This document shows, piece by piece, positions 26,173 through 34,818 of a DNA stretch of 64,000 nt. Numbering within the stretch: position 1 is the first letter of the stretch; each line of letters opens with the position of its first letter. The stretch is taken from NCBI RefSeq assembly GCF_020829645.1, contig NZ_JAIVFS010000029.1:1-64000 (forward strand), given 5' to 3'. Position numbers and translations under genes: made by a program. This stretch comes from Nostoc mirabile CHAB5784. Its GTDB lineage: Bacteria > Cyanobacteriota > Cyanobacteriia > Cyanobacteriales > Nostocaceae. Below the pieces are notes generated by a model. That model had not been told where the DNA came from, did not search any database, and saw only the letters and a list, made by a program, of their open reading frames with translations.

Positions 26173-26261
26173 AGGACTTACGCAAAAGTACACGCTGTAG
26201 GGGCAATTCATGAATTGCCCCTACGTGAAATAAGGTTTCGGCTATTGTTTGCGTAAGTCCT
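26173..26261. mobile_element. 89-bp MITE, ends AGGACTTACGCAAA
   Basis: Perfect 14-nt terminal inverted repeats (26173-26186 and 26248-26261) enclose a perfect 28-bp palindrome, GTAGGGGCAATTCA and its complement (26197-26224). A second element with the same ends is at 51271-51367, and a single end is at 32711-32724. A half-copy suggests abortive or eroded insertion. Confidence 0.75.
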
Positions 26262-26404
26262 GAGATGGACAGAGAAAACCCAGATACAGTAAGCGGTTTC
26301 CAATCCAAAATCGTTCGACTGAGCGACTTGTACTGAGCGTAGTCGAAGTAAGCCGAGGTAAGCCGAAGTCTAAAATCTAAAATTCAAAATGGTATAAGTA
26401 GATG

Positions 26405-26727
26405 GAGCTAAAAGACTCATTCACGAGTATCAAAGACTCATTAATGGAGTTCAAAGGCTCTTTAATGGAGCTAAAAGACTCATTAATGGAGTTCAAAGAC
26501 TCATTAATGGAGCTAAAAGGCTCATTAATGGAGTTCAAAGACTCATTAATGGAGCTAAAAGGCTCACTAATGGAGTTCAAAGACTCATTAATGGAGCTAA
26601 AAGGCTCATTAATGGAGTTCAAAGACTCATTAATGGAGCTAAAAGGCTCACTAATGGAGTTCAAAGACTCATTAATGGAGCTAAAAGACTCATTAATGGA
26701 GTTCAGAGCCTCATTAATGTATCTTAA
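26405..26727. repeat. 21-bp tandem array C, about 15 units in alternating pairs
   Basis: Units would read MELKDSL / MEFKGSL. GGAGCTAAAAG and GGAGTTCAAAG versions alternate for most of the array, giving a 42-bp higher-order period. The first units (GACTCATTCACGAGTATC) are of the array B type (7104-7376), showing common ancestry. Each unit holds ACTC..ATTAAT..GAGT symmetry. The open frames on both strands are a consequence of the 21-bp period. Confidence 0.85.
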
Positions 26728-26739
26728 TTAGCTCTCTAT

Positions 26740-26870
26740 CCCGCCCAGCATTCAAAGTGCCGGGTTAATAGCCTAAGTCCACTCAAGTGGACTGCAATTA
26801 ATCTCAAAAAATCGCTTAGTCCTCTTTAGAGGAGTTAAGCTATTAGACTGGGATTTTAATCCCAGGCGGG
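26740..26870. repeat. Double-hairpin module bounded by CCCGCC/GGCGGG
   Basis: The ends CCCGCC (26740) and GGCGGG (26865-26870) are complementary. Two inner stems (AGTCCACT/AGTGGACT at 26776-26793; CCTCT/AGAGG at 26821-26832) sit in the frame TTAATAGC..., GCTATTAG. It belongs to the family that also occurs in both 244-bp MITEs, at 36843-37009 and at 38276-38393. Confidence 0.75.
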
Positions 26871-26939
26871 TAATGCAGCCGGTGCAGATTACCTAAATTA
26901 CTGAAACCAACGCCAGACAAAAGCAACCATTCTCCTGAA

Positions 26940-27470
26940 TCAAGGCTGACGATTCCGCCGCAAGCCTTCCAGATTTTTACGAAAGGTTATTGTATTGGGA
27001 TGATTTGCCCCCAACCGTTGTTGTGCGATCGCCAAAGCTTCGATATACTTTGGTTCGGCATCGCTGTACCTTCCCTGTGAACGGTAGAGTAATGCCGCTT
27101 CCAATTCCAATGTCGGAGTAAAACTCGCTACACGATATTGTAAAATATCTCCTGGATCTTCCCCAAAAGCATTTCCTGACTCAATAGGTTTCAAAGACAA
27201 CAGCCGCAATTCATACAGAGGGTCGCGGTATAATTGCCCCCACAATACAATATCTGCGTCTTCTTCTGGTTGAGATAAAGCCAGTGTCGCATCTTCCAAT
27301 GGTACTGATGCCCGATTATCATTAAACCTTGCACCTAATGCACCCCAAAGGCAAAGAGCAACTTTGATGTCAGGACGTTGGGCGTGAATCTTTTGCTCAA
27401 TTATCTCAAAAGTTTCGTTGTATTCTCGTTCTCTAATGCCAGTGCCATGTACAAATATTACAGTGGTCAT
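26940..27470 (-). CDS. Short chimera: alpha/beta-hydrolase-like start fused to a TPR
   Basis: The 176-residue protein begins VIFVHGTGIRE, like the oxyanion-loop start of alpha/beta hydrolases. It lacks the nucleophile elbow and most of the fold. Residues about 118-170 are a kinesin-light-chain-type TPR (ALLYRSQGRYSDAEPKYIEA, ALAIAQQRLGANHPNT). It looks like the two ends of a larger hydrolase-TPR protein joined by internal deletion, still in frame. It may be a non-functional relic or a small adaptor. Confidence 0.55.
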   Translation of the reverse strand: MTTVIFVHGTGIREREYNETFEIIEQKIHAQRPDIKVALCLWGALGARFNDNRASVPLEDATLALSQPEEDADIVLWGQLYRDPLYELRLLSLKPIESGNAFGEDPGDILQYRVASFTPTLELEAALLYRSQGRYSDAEPKYIEALAIAQQRLGANHPNTITFRKNLEGLRRNRQP

Positions 27471-27894
27471 TGTTTATTAGACATCTCCAGAAATTAAATA
27501 TGCGTTATCTAGAACCCTTGTAGAGACGTAGCAATGCTACGTCAAAACAATTCTTTTTCGGAGATGTCTATTATAAAGGTGGCTAGCGATGCCTGCGACG
27601 GGCTACGCCTACGCAAAGCTTCTCCCCTGTATTATTCATGACCACGTTCTCTGATACAAGAGGACTTACCATTAAAAGTCAGGTTTTAGAGGATATTTGA
27701 AAAGTCCCCTTGTCGGTATCAAAAGTTTTAGATCCCTCTAAATCCATGCCACTTGCTTCACTTGGGATCTCCCCAAGTGAAGCAGGTGGCTCCCCGATGA
27801 ATTGGGGGACTTTGACTCCGGTTCCCCCCAATTTATCGGGGGGTTGGGGGGATCTTCCAAGGCAAAATATCACTACCACCAAGTGTATTGACCC
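27471..27894. other. Spacer with long hairpin at 27748-27790
   Basis: No gene is supported. A near-perfect hairpin (GCCACTTGCTTCACTTGGG, 27748-27766, with 27771-27790) lies beside a G/C-rich CCCCCAATTTATCGGGGGG stretch. A smaller palindrome, GACGTAGCAATGCTACGTC, lies at about 27525-27543. These are spacer repeats with no assigned role. Confidence 0.5.
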
Positions 27895-28341
27895 TTAAAC
27901 CTTAGTCGTGAGAAATCTTGATATTTCTGCATGTGCCAACACAGCAGCAGGTTCGCGCTGGAGAGCGTTGTAATACTTTCTCTCAAAGGTATTGCCCGTC
28001 TCTAACGGTATAATCAACGTGCGGACATCAGCAATCAACTTTTCAAAATCCTCTATTGCTATCGGTTCATCTGCTTCGAGCATTTCATCAACTTGCACAA
28101 CCATCTCGGAAATGCGATGTAGCCAAGCAAATTGTTCATGAGCGATAACTAGCTGAAGAAGTTCTCCGCTTGATACTCGTCCACTAACCTGTTCGTAGGC
28201 AATGCGTTCTGTATCCAACAACATCTTATGAAGGTGGAGTAATTTATTTCGTAAATCACGCAGATATTGATGTTGACGTATTCTTTGTGAAAGTGTGTTA
28301 GAAGTCAATGTTACCCATCCTTTCGTTACGATAGTCTTCAA
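27895..28341 (-). CDS. Conserved-looking hypothetical helical protein
   Basis: The 148-residue protein is strongly helical (LRDLRNKLLHLHKMLLDTER, LLQLVIAHEQFAWLHRISEM) with a heptad-like leucine pattern and no signal peptide or membrane span. I do not recognise the family. Codon use is normal for the region. The gene is isolated. Confidence 0.6.
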   Translation of the reverse strand: MKTIVTKGWVTLTSNTLSQRIRQHQYLRDLRNKLLHLHKMLLDTERIAYEQVSGRVSSGELLQLVIAHEQFAWLHRISEMVVQVDEMLEADEPIAIEDFEKLIADVRTLIIPLETGNTFERKYYNALQREPAAVLAHAEISRFLTTKV

Positions 28342-28707
28342 TGGCTTAAATAATTGCTGCGTCAGTATTCATCACGAATAGACTATAGCGAACAACTGGT
28401 TTGTTGAGTCATACGCTAGCGATGAGGAGCATATCCAATGATGGCGTAGCAAGATCCCGCAGGTTTACGGGAGCGGCACTCAACATACATCGCCACTTCC
28501 TCACTGTCTTGTGCAAACAGCATCATTAGCTATCTGCCCAACCTCAGTTCATGTATTCGGTTTCCTTGTTAAGACGCATGACAATCAACATATTTTTTTA
28601 TAACTGTTGTATCTTATATTTGATTACTCATATATTAGCATAAACTTATAAGAAGTACATAGTGTAGAACCTATCGAGAAAATATCAATTATGGGAAAAC
28701 TGTCTTA
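28342..28707. other. Spacer before padR-like gene
   Basis: Nothing but AT-rich sequence (28580-28700) is seen, probably carrying the promoter of the PadR gene. PadR regulators usually bind an inverted repeat near their own promoter, but I could not pick one. Confidence 0.35.
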
Positions 28708-29283
28708 ATGTCGCTAGCATACGTAATTCTAGGTCTTCTTCAGCAGCAAGAAATGACGGGCTATGACCTCAAAACGAACTGCTTTGATCAATGCATTGCC
28801 CATTTGTGGCCAGCAGACCAGGCACAAATTTACAGAACTCTCGATAAGCTAGTTGAGCAAGGCTGGATTACCTGTACAATTGAGATTCAGCGCGATCGCC
28901 CCAACCGCAAAGTCTACAGCGTAACGGAGCCAGGGAAAGCCGAATTCACCCGATGGCTTGGAACTCATCAGCCTTTACCGACTGTACGAGAACCTTTGCT
29001 TGCCCAGTTGCATTTTGCAGAACAGTTGCCGAATGAAACCATCATTTACCTACTGGAAGAACAATTAGCGGCTCGAAGCAAAAAGCTTGCTGAATCTGAA
29101 ATCATCGATTTACCATCACTTGGTGATGAGTCTGCCAACCGTGAGCAAGTAATGCAAAGGCTTGTGCTGGAGTTGGTGATCCGAAGAGAACAGACTTATA
29201 TTGATTGGTTGAAGATAGCGCTCAATGTTATCAGTCACCAAAAGCCTTATCATCAAATTATCAGATTCTTTGATACTCCCTAG
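28708..29283 (+). CDS. PadR family transcriptional regulator
   Basis: The 191-residue protein has the PadR winged helix at 1-85 (AYVILGLLQQQEMTGYDLK, IYRTLDKLVEQGWI, PNRKVYSVTEPGKAEFTRWL) and the helical Vir-like dimerisation domain to the end. PadR proteins repress detoxification and related genes and are released by small aromatic ligands. It lies 167 nt upstream of a carotenoid oxygenase gene on the same strand, so that gene is a candidate target. Confidence 0.9.
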   Translation: MSLAYVILGLLQQQEMTGYDLKTNCFDQCIAHLWPADQAQIYRTLDKLVEQGWITCTIEIQRDRPNRKVYSVTEPGKAEFTRWLGTHQPLPTVREPLLAQLHFAEQLPNETIIYLLEEQLAARSKKLAESEIIDLPSLGDESANREQVMQRLVLELVIRREQTYIDWLKIALNVISHQKPYHQIIRFFDTP

Positions 29284-29450
29284 CACTAAAGCGACGGGGA
29301 TTCCTGTTTCAACCGTCTTCTTTAGATACCGTCCACAGGCTTATACTGTATACTATAGGGCGTTTTCACCAGAACCTTTGCGCCAGGATCTCAAACAGAG
29401 GAAGCCGTTGGCTGTAGCTCGTTTTTCTGTAACTCTCATAAATCAAGGCA

Positions 29451-30833
29451 ATGGTAACAATAGCAGTCAATCCTTATCTTGATCACAATTTTGCTCCAAT
29501 CCATGAAGAAATCACCACCGACAAGTTGCCAGTAATCGGTGAATTACCTTTTGACTTATCGGGGATGTTTGTCCGAAATGGCCCTAACCCTCAATGGACA
29601 CCCATCGGTCAATATCACTGGTTTGATGGTGATGGGATGTTGCATGGTGTGCAAATTAGGAACGGCGTAGCCACTTATCGCAACCGTTATGTCCAGACAG
29701 CCGGATGGAAAAAAGAACGAGTTGCGGGTAAGGCTCTCTGGAGTGGGTTATTAGAACCACCGCGAATGGATAATCCCCACGGCCCCCGCAAAAACACTGC
29801 CAATACTGCCTTAGTGTGGCACGCTGGTCAGATGTTGGCGCTGAACGAGGGAGGTAAACCTCACGCCATCAAGCTTCCTGAATTAGATACTATTGGCGAG
29901 TATAGCTATAATGGCAAGCTAGTTTCTGCCTTCACAGCCCATCCCAAGGTAGACCCGGTGACAGGTGAAATGATCTTCTTTGGCTACTCTGTGTTTGCGC
30001 CACCGTACCTGCAATATAGTGTGGTCTCAGCGCAAGGCGAACTGTTGTGGACAGTGCCAATTGACCTGCCAATGGGGGTGATGATGCACGATTTCGCCAT
30101 CACTGAAAACTACACGATATTTATGGATTTGCCGTTGACTTTTAGCGCCGAGCGATCGCAACGGGGAGAACCTGTAATGATGTTTGAGCGCGATCGCCCA
30201 AGTCGTTTTGGCATTCTACCACGTCACGGTGACAACAGTAATATCCGATGGTTTGAGAGTCCCTCTTGCTACGTCTTCCATACCCTCAACGCCTACGAAG
30301 ACGGAGATGAAGTGGTGCTTATTGCCTGTCGCATGAGTTCTACTACTGTTTTGAGTTCAGATGATTCGCAACCTGACCCAGAAGGAAATATCCCGCGCTT
30401 GCATCGCTGGCGGTTTAATCTCAACACGGGGACAGTGCGTGAAGAGATGTTGGACGATGTAGCTTCAGAATTCCCCCGTGTCAATGAAAATCTATTGGGG
30501 CGACAAACCCGATATGGCTACACTAACAAAATAGCGAATAGTCCCTTACGTTTATTTGAAGGTATAATTAAGTACGACTTCAGCAGTGGACAGTCCCAAA
30601 TCCATAAATTTGGACAAGGGCGCTCTAGCAATGAAGCTGTGTTTGCGCCGCGTCCTGGTGCAACTGCTGAGGATGATGGTTGGCTTATGACTTTTGTCCA
30701 TGATGAGAATTCAAACACTTCAGAATTAGTAGTGGTGAATGCCCAAGATGTAACTGCTGAACCTGTAGCGCGGGTGATAATTCCTCAACGAGTGCCTTAT
30801 GGATTTCATGGTGCTTGGGTTGCACAGGAATAG
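29451..30833 (+). CDS. Carotenoid oxygenase (apocarotenoid-cleaving dioxygenase family)
   Basis: The 460-residue protein is a seven-bladed propeller enzyme of the RPE65/CCD family, which cleaves carotenoid double bonds using Fe2+ and O2. The four iron histidines are visible at about 164 (TAHPK), 213 (MMHDFA), 277 (VFHTLNAYEDG) and 453 (FHGAW), with spacing like that of cyanobacterial apocarotenoid oxygenase. It begins with the normal LPFDLSGMFVRNGPNPQW block. AAGG precedes the ATG. Substrate (beta-carotene or an apocarotenal) cannot be told from sequence. Confidence 0.92.
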   Translation: MVTIAVNPYLDHNFAPIHEEITTDKLPVIGELPFDLSGMFVRNGPNPQWTPIGQYHWFDGDGMLHGVQIRNGVATYRNRYVQTAGWKKERVAGKALWSGLLEPPRMDNPHGPRKNTANTALVWHAGQMLALNEGGKPHAIKLPELDTIGEYSYNGKLVSAFTAHPKVDPVTGEMIFFGYSVFAPPYLQYSVVSAQGELLWTVPIDLPMGVMMHDFAITENYTIFMDLPLTFSAERSQRGEPVMMFERDRPSRFGILPRHGDNSNIRWFESPSCYVFHTLNAYEDGDEVVLIACRMSSTTVLSSDDSQPDPEGNIPRLHRWRFNLNTGTVREEMLDDVASEFPRVNENLLGRQTRYGYTNKIANSPLRLFEGIIKYDFSSGQSQIHKFGQGRSSNEAVFAPRPGATAEDDGWLMTFVHDENSNTSELVVVNAQDVTAEPVARVIIPQRVPYGFHGAWVAQE

Positions 30834-30899
30834 CTAAATAGGCGGTCAAAGAAGAGGAAAGGGGGCAGGGGGGAAAGTTTCCCCTTTCCCCACTTCAAA

Positions 30900-31604
30900 T
30901 TATTTCTCCCTATACCCCCCAGCGTAGTCAATTACACAAATTGTTCTATATAATTTGTGAGTTCCATAAGCAACACCAGACACTTTAAAAGCGCCGTTAA
31001 AAATGTTTGTTCTATGACCGCGATCGCGCACACCATCATCAATAATTAATTGCATGACAATATCTTGGGCGGTGTTTGGGCCATAACTGATATTTTCGCC
31101 TGCGGTTGTTTGCCATTTACCATAGCGGTTGATGCGAGTAAAGGGGTTGCTACCATCGCTACCATTATGACCTGTAGCACCTTTTGGGCCTTGGTCTTTA
31201 ACATGGTCTTTTGCTCCTAAAGACATACCTTTAGATGCACTCAACGCCCCTACAGGACGTACTGATTTCAAAAATGCGATCGCCTCATCAACTGCTTTGA
31301 CTCCTTCTTGAGTTCGCAAATAGGTATTATTAGAAATTTTGACTCGGTTCCCCTGGAAGCGCTTTTTATAGTTTTCCAAAATCGGGAGATATGACTTGGG
31401 ATTTGTTCGTACCTTATTTGTTTCAACAATTACCTGTTGTTCAAGTGGTGAAAGATAACTTGCCTTTGCTAATAAAGTTGGACTCGTTGGTTGAACTACT
31501 GCTGGGTTAGAGTTTGCCACAGACGGGGTAGATTGAAACAGTTGATTTGAGCAGCCGAAAATCAGGGCAACTGGCAAAAGTACCCAAAATTTAATGTGAT
31601 GCAT
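30900..31604 (-). CDS. CAP (SCP/PR1-like) domain lipoprotein, copy 1
   Basis: The 234-residue protein has a lipoprotein signal (LIFGCSN, Cys18) and then a CAP domain at about 50-230: VIVETNKVRTNPKSYLPILE, DHVKDQGPKGATGHNGSDG, ENISYGPNTAQDIVMQLIID, HRTNIFN. Bacterial CAP proteins are secreted or anchored and of mostly unknown role. The neighbouring gene 31954-32655 is a close paralogue in the same orientation. Confidence 0.85.
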   Translation of the reverse strand: MHHIKFWVLLPVALIFGCSNQLFQSTPSVANSNPAVVQPTSPTLLAKASYLSPLEQQVIVETNKVRTNPKSYLPILENYKKRFQGNRVKISNNTYLRTQEGVKAVDEAIAFLKSVRPVGALSASKGMSLGAKDHVKDQGPKGATGHNGSDGSNPFTRINRYGKWQTTAGENISYGPNTAQDIVMQLIIDDGVRDRGHRTNIFNGAFKVSGVAYGTHKLYRTICVIDYAGGYREK

Positions 31605-31953
31605 TCATTACCTCACAATTTTTTCTATGGATTAATTTAGTGAATTAGAAAAAATAATAATTTTCAACACACAGAGTTTGTAGACGCTTCTTTATTCGGA
31701 ATTTTAGAAGCGGCTGTTACACATCAGAACTTCGATCAGTTCCTTGAGAAGAACGGAAATGAGTTGATCAAGAGTATAGATAACGCTGCGCTCGTCTTTG
31801 TTCCTTGAGTGTTCAAAAAGGATTACTTAATACCTGTTGTAACCTAGTTAACACTGGAACGTAAAGGACAAAAAATATTTTTACTTTATTACGCCTGCTT
31901 TTAAGTACAATAATTCAGAACCTTCGGTATTTGTCCCCACTTCCTAACTCAAA
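31605..31953. other. Spacer between the paralogous CAP genes
   Basis: No gene is seen. The segment just after copy 1's start (CATTACCTCACAATTTT...ATGGATTAAT) also follows copy 2's start (32656-32690), so the tandem duplication included upstream DNA. Confidence 0.5.
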
Positions 31954-32655
31954 TTATTTATCCCTATACCCACCAGCGTAGTTAATTACACAAATTGTTC
32001 TATATGATTTGTGAATTCCATAAGCAACACCAGACACTTTAAAAGCGCCGTTAAAAATGTTTTTTCTATGACTGCGATCGCGCACACTATCATCAATAAT
32101 TAATTGCATGACAATATCTTGGGCAGTGTTGAAGCCATAAGTGATATTTTCGCCTGCGGTTGTTTGCCATTTACCATAGCGGTTGATGCGAGTAAAAGGG
32201 TTGCTACCATCGCTACCATTATGACCTGTAGCACCTTTTGGGCCTTGGTCTTTAACATGGTCTTTTGCTCCTAAAGACATACCCTTAGATGGACTCAATG
32301 CTCCCACAGGAGGTGCTGATTTCAAAAATGCGATCGCCTCATCAACTGCTTTGACTCCTTCTTGAGTTTGCCAATAGGTATTATTAGAAACGTTTACTAG
32401 GTTTCCCTCAAAGCGCTTTCTATAGTTTTCTAGAATCGGGAGGTATGATTTGGGATTTGTTCGTACCTTATTTGTTTCAACAATTACCTCTTGTTCCAAC
32501 GATGAAAGGTAACTCACTTTTGATAAAGTCGGACTAGTTTGTGGAACTACTGCTGGGTTAGAGTAGGCTACAGATGGGTTAAATTGAAACAGTTGATCTG
32601 AGCAGCCAAATATCAACGCAATTGGCAAAAACACCCAAAATTTCATGCGACGCAT
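31954..32655 (-). CDS. CAP (SCP/PR1-like) domain lipoprotein, copy 2
   Basis: The 233-residue paralogue of 30900-31604 has the same lipobox (LIFGCSD) and the same CAP motifs. Differences concentrate in the N-terminal linker (residues 20-50) and in scattered surface positions. The two genes are a recent tandem duplication with shared upstream sequence, and both look intact. Confidence 0.85.
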   Translation of the reverse strand: MRRMKFWVFLPIALIFGCSDQLFQFNPSVAYSNPAVVPQTSPTLSKVSYLSSLEQEVIVETNKVRTNPKSYLPILENYRKRFEGNLVNVSNNTYWQTQEGVKAVDEAIAFLKSAPPVGALSPSKGMSLGAKDHVKDQGPKGATGHNGSDGSNPFTRINRYGKWQTTAGENITYGFNTAQDIVMQLIIDDSVRDRSHRKNIFNGAFKVSGVAYGIHKSYRTICVINYAGGYRDK

Positions 32656-32725
32656 CGATTACCTCACAATTTTTCTATGGATTAATAGTTTGAGTGAATT
32701 AGACAAAATTAGGACTTACGCAAAT

Positions 32726-33850
32726 TTACACTTTGAGAAACCAGCGTTGGCGATACATCAGAACACCAACAGCCCACCACAACAACACGGTGACTATGGC
32801 GAAAAACAGGGAACCATTCAAAACTCCCGCCCAAGATACGAAAAAATTCTGGTAAATCCAATTGTAAGTACTGGGAGCATCTTTGCCTGTGCCGATAGTG
32901 GTTCTGACTAAGATTTTAATCAACAAAACGGATGGAACGAAAAGTGCGATCGCATTTAAGCCCATAATTTCAAAAGGTTTACTCCAGCGACGATTCAGCC
33001 GGACTTCGATTAATTCATAACAAGCTGCTAGCAAAAGTAACGCCCAACCGCTAGTAAAGATTACATAAGAACTTGTCCACAGCTTTTTGTTGATGGGGAA
33101 TGTCCACCCCCACGCCCAACCGATAATTAAACAACCAACTCCAAATAATGCTAACCCGATACTTGTGCGTGACTTGACAGGTTGACTGCGTATCCATTGA
33201 CCAGTGAAGTAGCCAGCGAGGACACTTACTATCGCAGGAATAGTACTGAACAGTCCCTCTGGATCTCCCATAAAGTTGAAACCATCACCTTTATATAGAT
33301 GTGCTTTGGGAATAATCAAACGGTCAACATAAGCGCCGAAATTACCTTCCCGCGTCAGAACTCCCGCGCCAAAATCGGGTACTGCTACATACATCATTGT
33401 TAGCCAGTAGCCGATGAGTAGCACTGCTGTCAGTATCCATTGACCTTTACGCGGAAGGTTGAGAACTATTAAGGAAGCCAGCAGATAGGTAATGCTGATG
33501 CGCTGCAACACTCCCATAATGCGGATACTACGCAAGTCAAAAGTCCAAATACCTTGATTCCAAAAGCCATTTAGTAGCAATCCCAAGGCAAAGAGAATGG
33601 CGGCGCGGCGTAAGATGCGCCAGTAAACAGCTGAGGTTGTATTACCTTCAGTGTACTTTGACAGCGAGAAAGTCATCGCTACACCGACAATGAAGAGAAA
33701 AAAGGGGAATACCAAGTCAGTTGGTGTGCAACCGTGCCAATCGGCGTGGGCTAAAGGAGGATATACATCATCTGCGACTCCCGCCATATTGACGAGAATC
33801 ATCGCAGCGATGGTAATGCCGCGAAAAACATCCAGTGAAGTCAGGCGCAT
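32726..33850 (-). CDS. HGSNAT/NagX-like membrane acyltransferase (DUF5009-type)
   Basis: The 374-residue protein has about ten hydrophobic segments and begins LTSLDVFRGITIAAMILVN, the signature of the heparan-alpha-glucosaminide N-acetyltransferase and DUF1624/DUF5009 group. HADWHGCTPTDLVFPFFLFI follows, with a conserved His in the family. Such proteins acetylate sugars across the membrane using cytoplasmic acetyl-CoA. The acceptor is unknown. It stands alone; a single MITE end (32711-32724) lies just beyond its stop. Confidence 0.85.
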   Translation of the reverse strand: MRLTSLDVFRGITIAAMILVNMAGVADDVYPPLAHADWHGCTPTDLVFPFFLFIVGVAMTFSLSKYTEGNTTSAVYWRILRRAAILFALGLLLNGFWNQGIWTFDLRSIRIMGVLQRISITYLLASLIVLNLPRKGQWILTAVLLIGYWLTMMYVAVPDFGAGVLTREGNFGAYVDRLIIPKAHLYKGDGFNFMGDPEGLFSTIPAIVSVLAGYFTGQWIRSQPVKSRTSIGLALFGVGCLIIGWAWGWTFPINKKLWTSSYVIFTSGWALLLLAACYELIEVRLNRRWSKPFEIMGLNAIALFVPSVLLIKILVRTTIGTGKDAPSTYNWIYQNFFVSWAGVLNGSLFFAIVTVLLWWAVGVLMYRQRWFLKV

Positions 33851-33877
33851 AAGCGGAATTTTCTATTAGATGAGTAT

Positions 33878-34168
33878 CTAAGTACAGCATTTCATTAATT
33901 CGTAGCGAATTAAATTTGGCAATGCCAATGCATCGGCTAACAATGCCAACGCATCGGCTAACAATGCCAACGCATTGGCTAACAATGCCAACGCATCGGC
34001 TGACAATGCCAACGCATCGGCTGACAATGCCAACGCATCGGCTAACAATGCCAACGCATCGACTAACAATGCCAACGCATCGGCTGACAATGCCAACGCA
34101 TCGGCTGACAATGCCAATGCATCCCCTTGCATTAAAAACGCTACGATTTTACGCAAAGCTGTACTAAG
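33878..34168. mobile_element. MITE-like element with internal 21-bp array (copy 2)
   Basis: This is the inverted relative of 2647-2863, with the same termini (CTAAGTACAGCATTTCATTA at 33878 and TACGATTTTACGCAAAGC... ending 34168). The internal array has about nine full units against about five in copy 1, so the array length changes while the ends are kept. It lies between an acyltransferase start and prxQ. Confidence 0.75.
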
Positions 34169-34254
34169 CTACCCCGCTTGATGCAAGTAATCAAGCAAAA
34201 TTTATAAACTTAGATACAAGGTAAAATTTTGTTAAATAATTACCACAACTCGCT

Positions 34255-34713
34255 ATGCCAATCAAAGTTGGAGATACCGCCCCTAATTTCACTCTACCTG
34301 CTCAAAACGGCTCAACAATTAGCCTCCAAGATTTTCGCGGCAAAAAAGCTGTTGTCCTATATTTTTACCCCAAGGATGACACACCCGGATGTACGGCTGA
34401 ATCCTGCGCCTTTCGCGATCAGTATGAAGTGTTTAAAAACGCTGGCGCTGAAGTTGTCGGCGTGAGTGCTGACTCCAGCGAATCTCACCAAAAATTTGCT
34501 GCGAAATACAATCTACCTTTTACCCTGTTAACTGACAAAGGCGACCAAGTACGGAAGCTATATGGCGCAACAGCAGCCTTTGGCTTATTCCCTGGCCGCG
34601 TTACTTACGTTATTGACCAACAAGGAGTTGTGCAATACGTGTTTGATTCAATGTTTAACTTTAAAGGTCACGTTGAGGAAGCATTGAAAACTTTGCAACA
34701 GATTGCGAAATAG
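34255..34713 (+). CDS. bcp: Peroxiredoxin Q / BCP
   Basis: The 152-residue thiol peroxidase reduces H2O2 and organic peroxides with thioredoxin. The peroxidatic Cys46 lies in DDTPGCTAESC and the resolving Cys51 five residues on, the PrxQ pattern. VLYFYPKDDTPGCTAESCAF and FGLFPGRVTYVID are conserved. Length is normal. It is cytoplasmic or thylakoid-associated. Confidence 0.94.
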   Translation: MPIKVGDTAPNFTLPAQNGSTISLQDFRGKKAVVLYFYPKDDTPGCTAESCAFRDQYEVFKNAGAEVVGVSADSSESHQKFAAKYNLPFTLLTDKGDQVRKLYGATAAFGLFPGRVTYVIDQQGVVQYVFDSMFNFKGHVEEALKTLQQIAK

Positions 34714-34818
34714 GGGAATGGGGAATGGGGAGTGGGAATGAGGAGTTAGGAGTTATTTCTCCCCTATCTCCCTCATCTCCCTCATCTCCCCTACTCCCCA
34801 CTCCCTACTCCCTACTCC

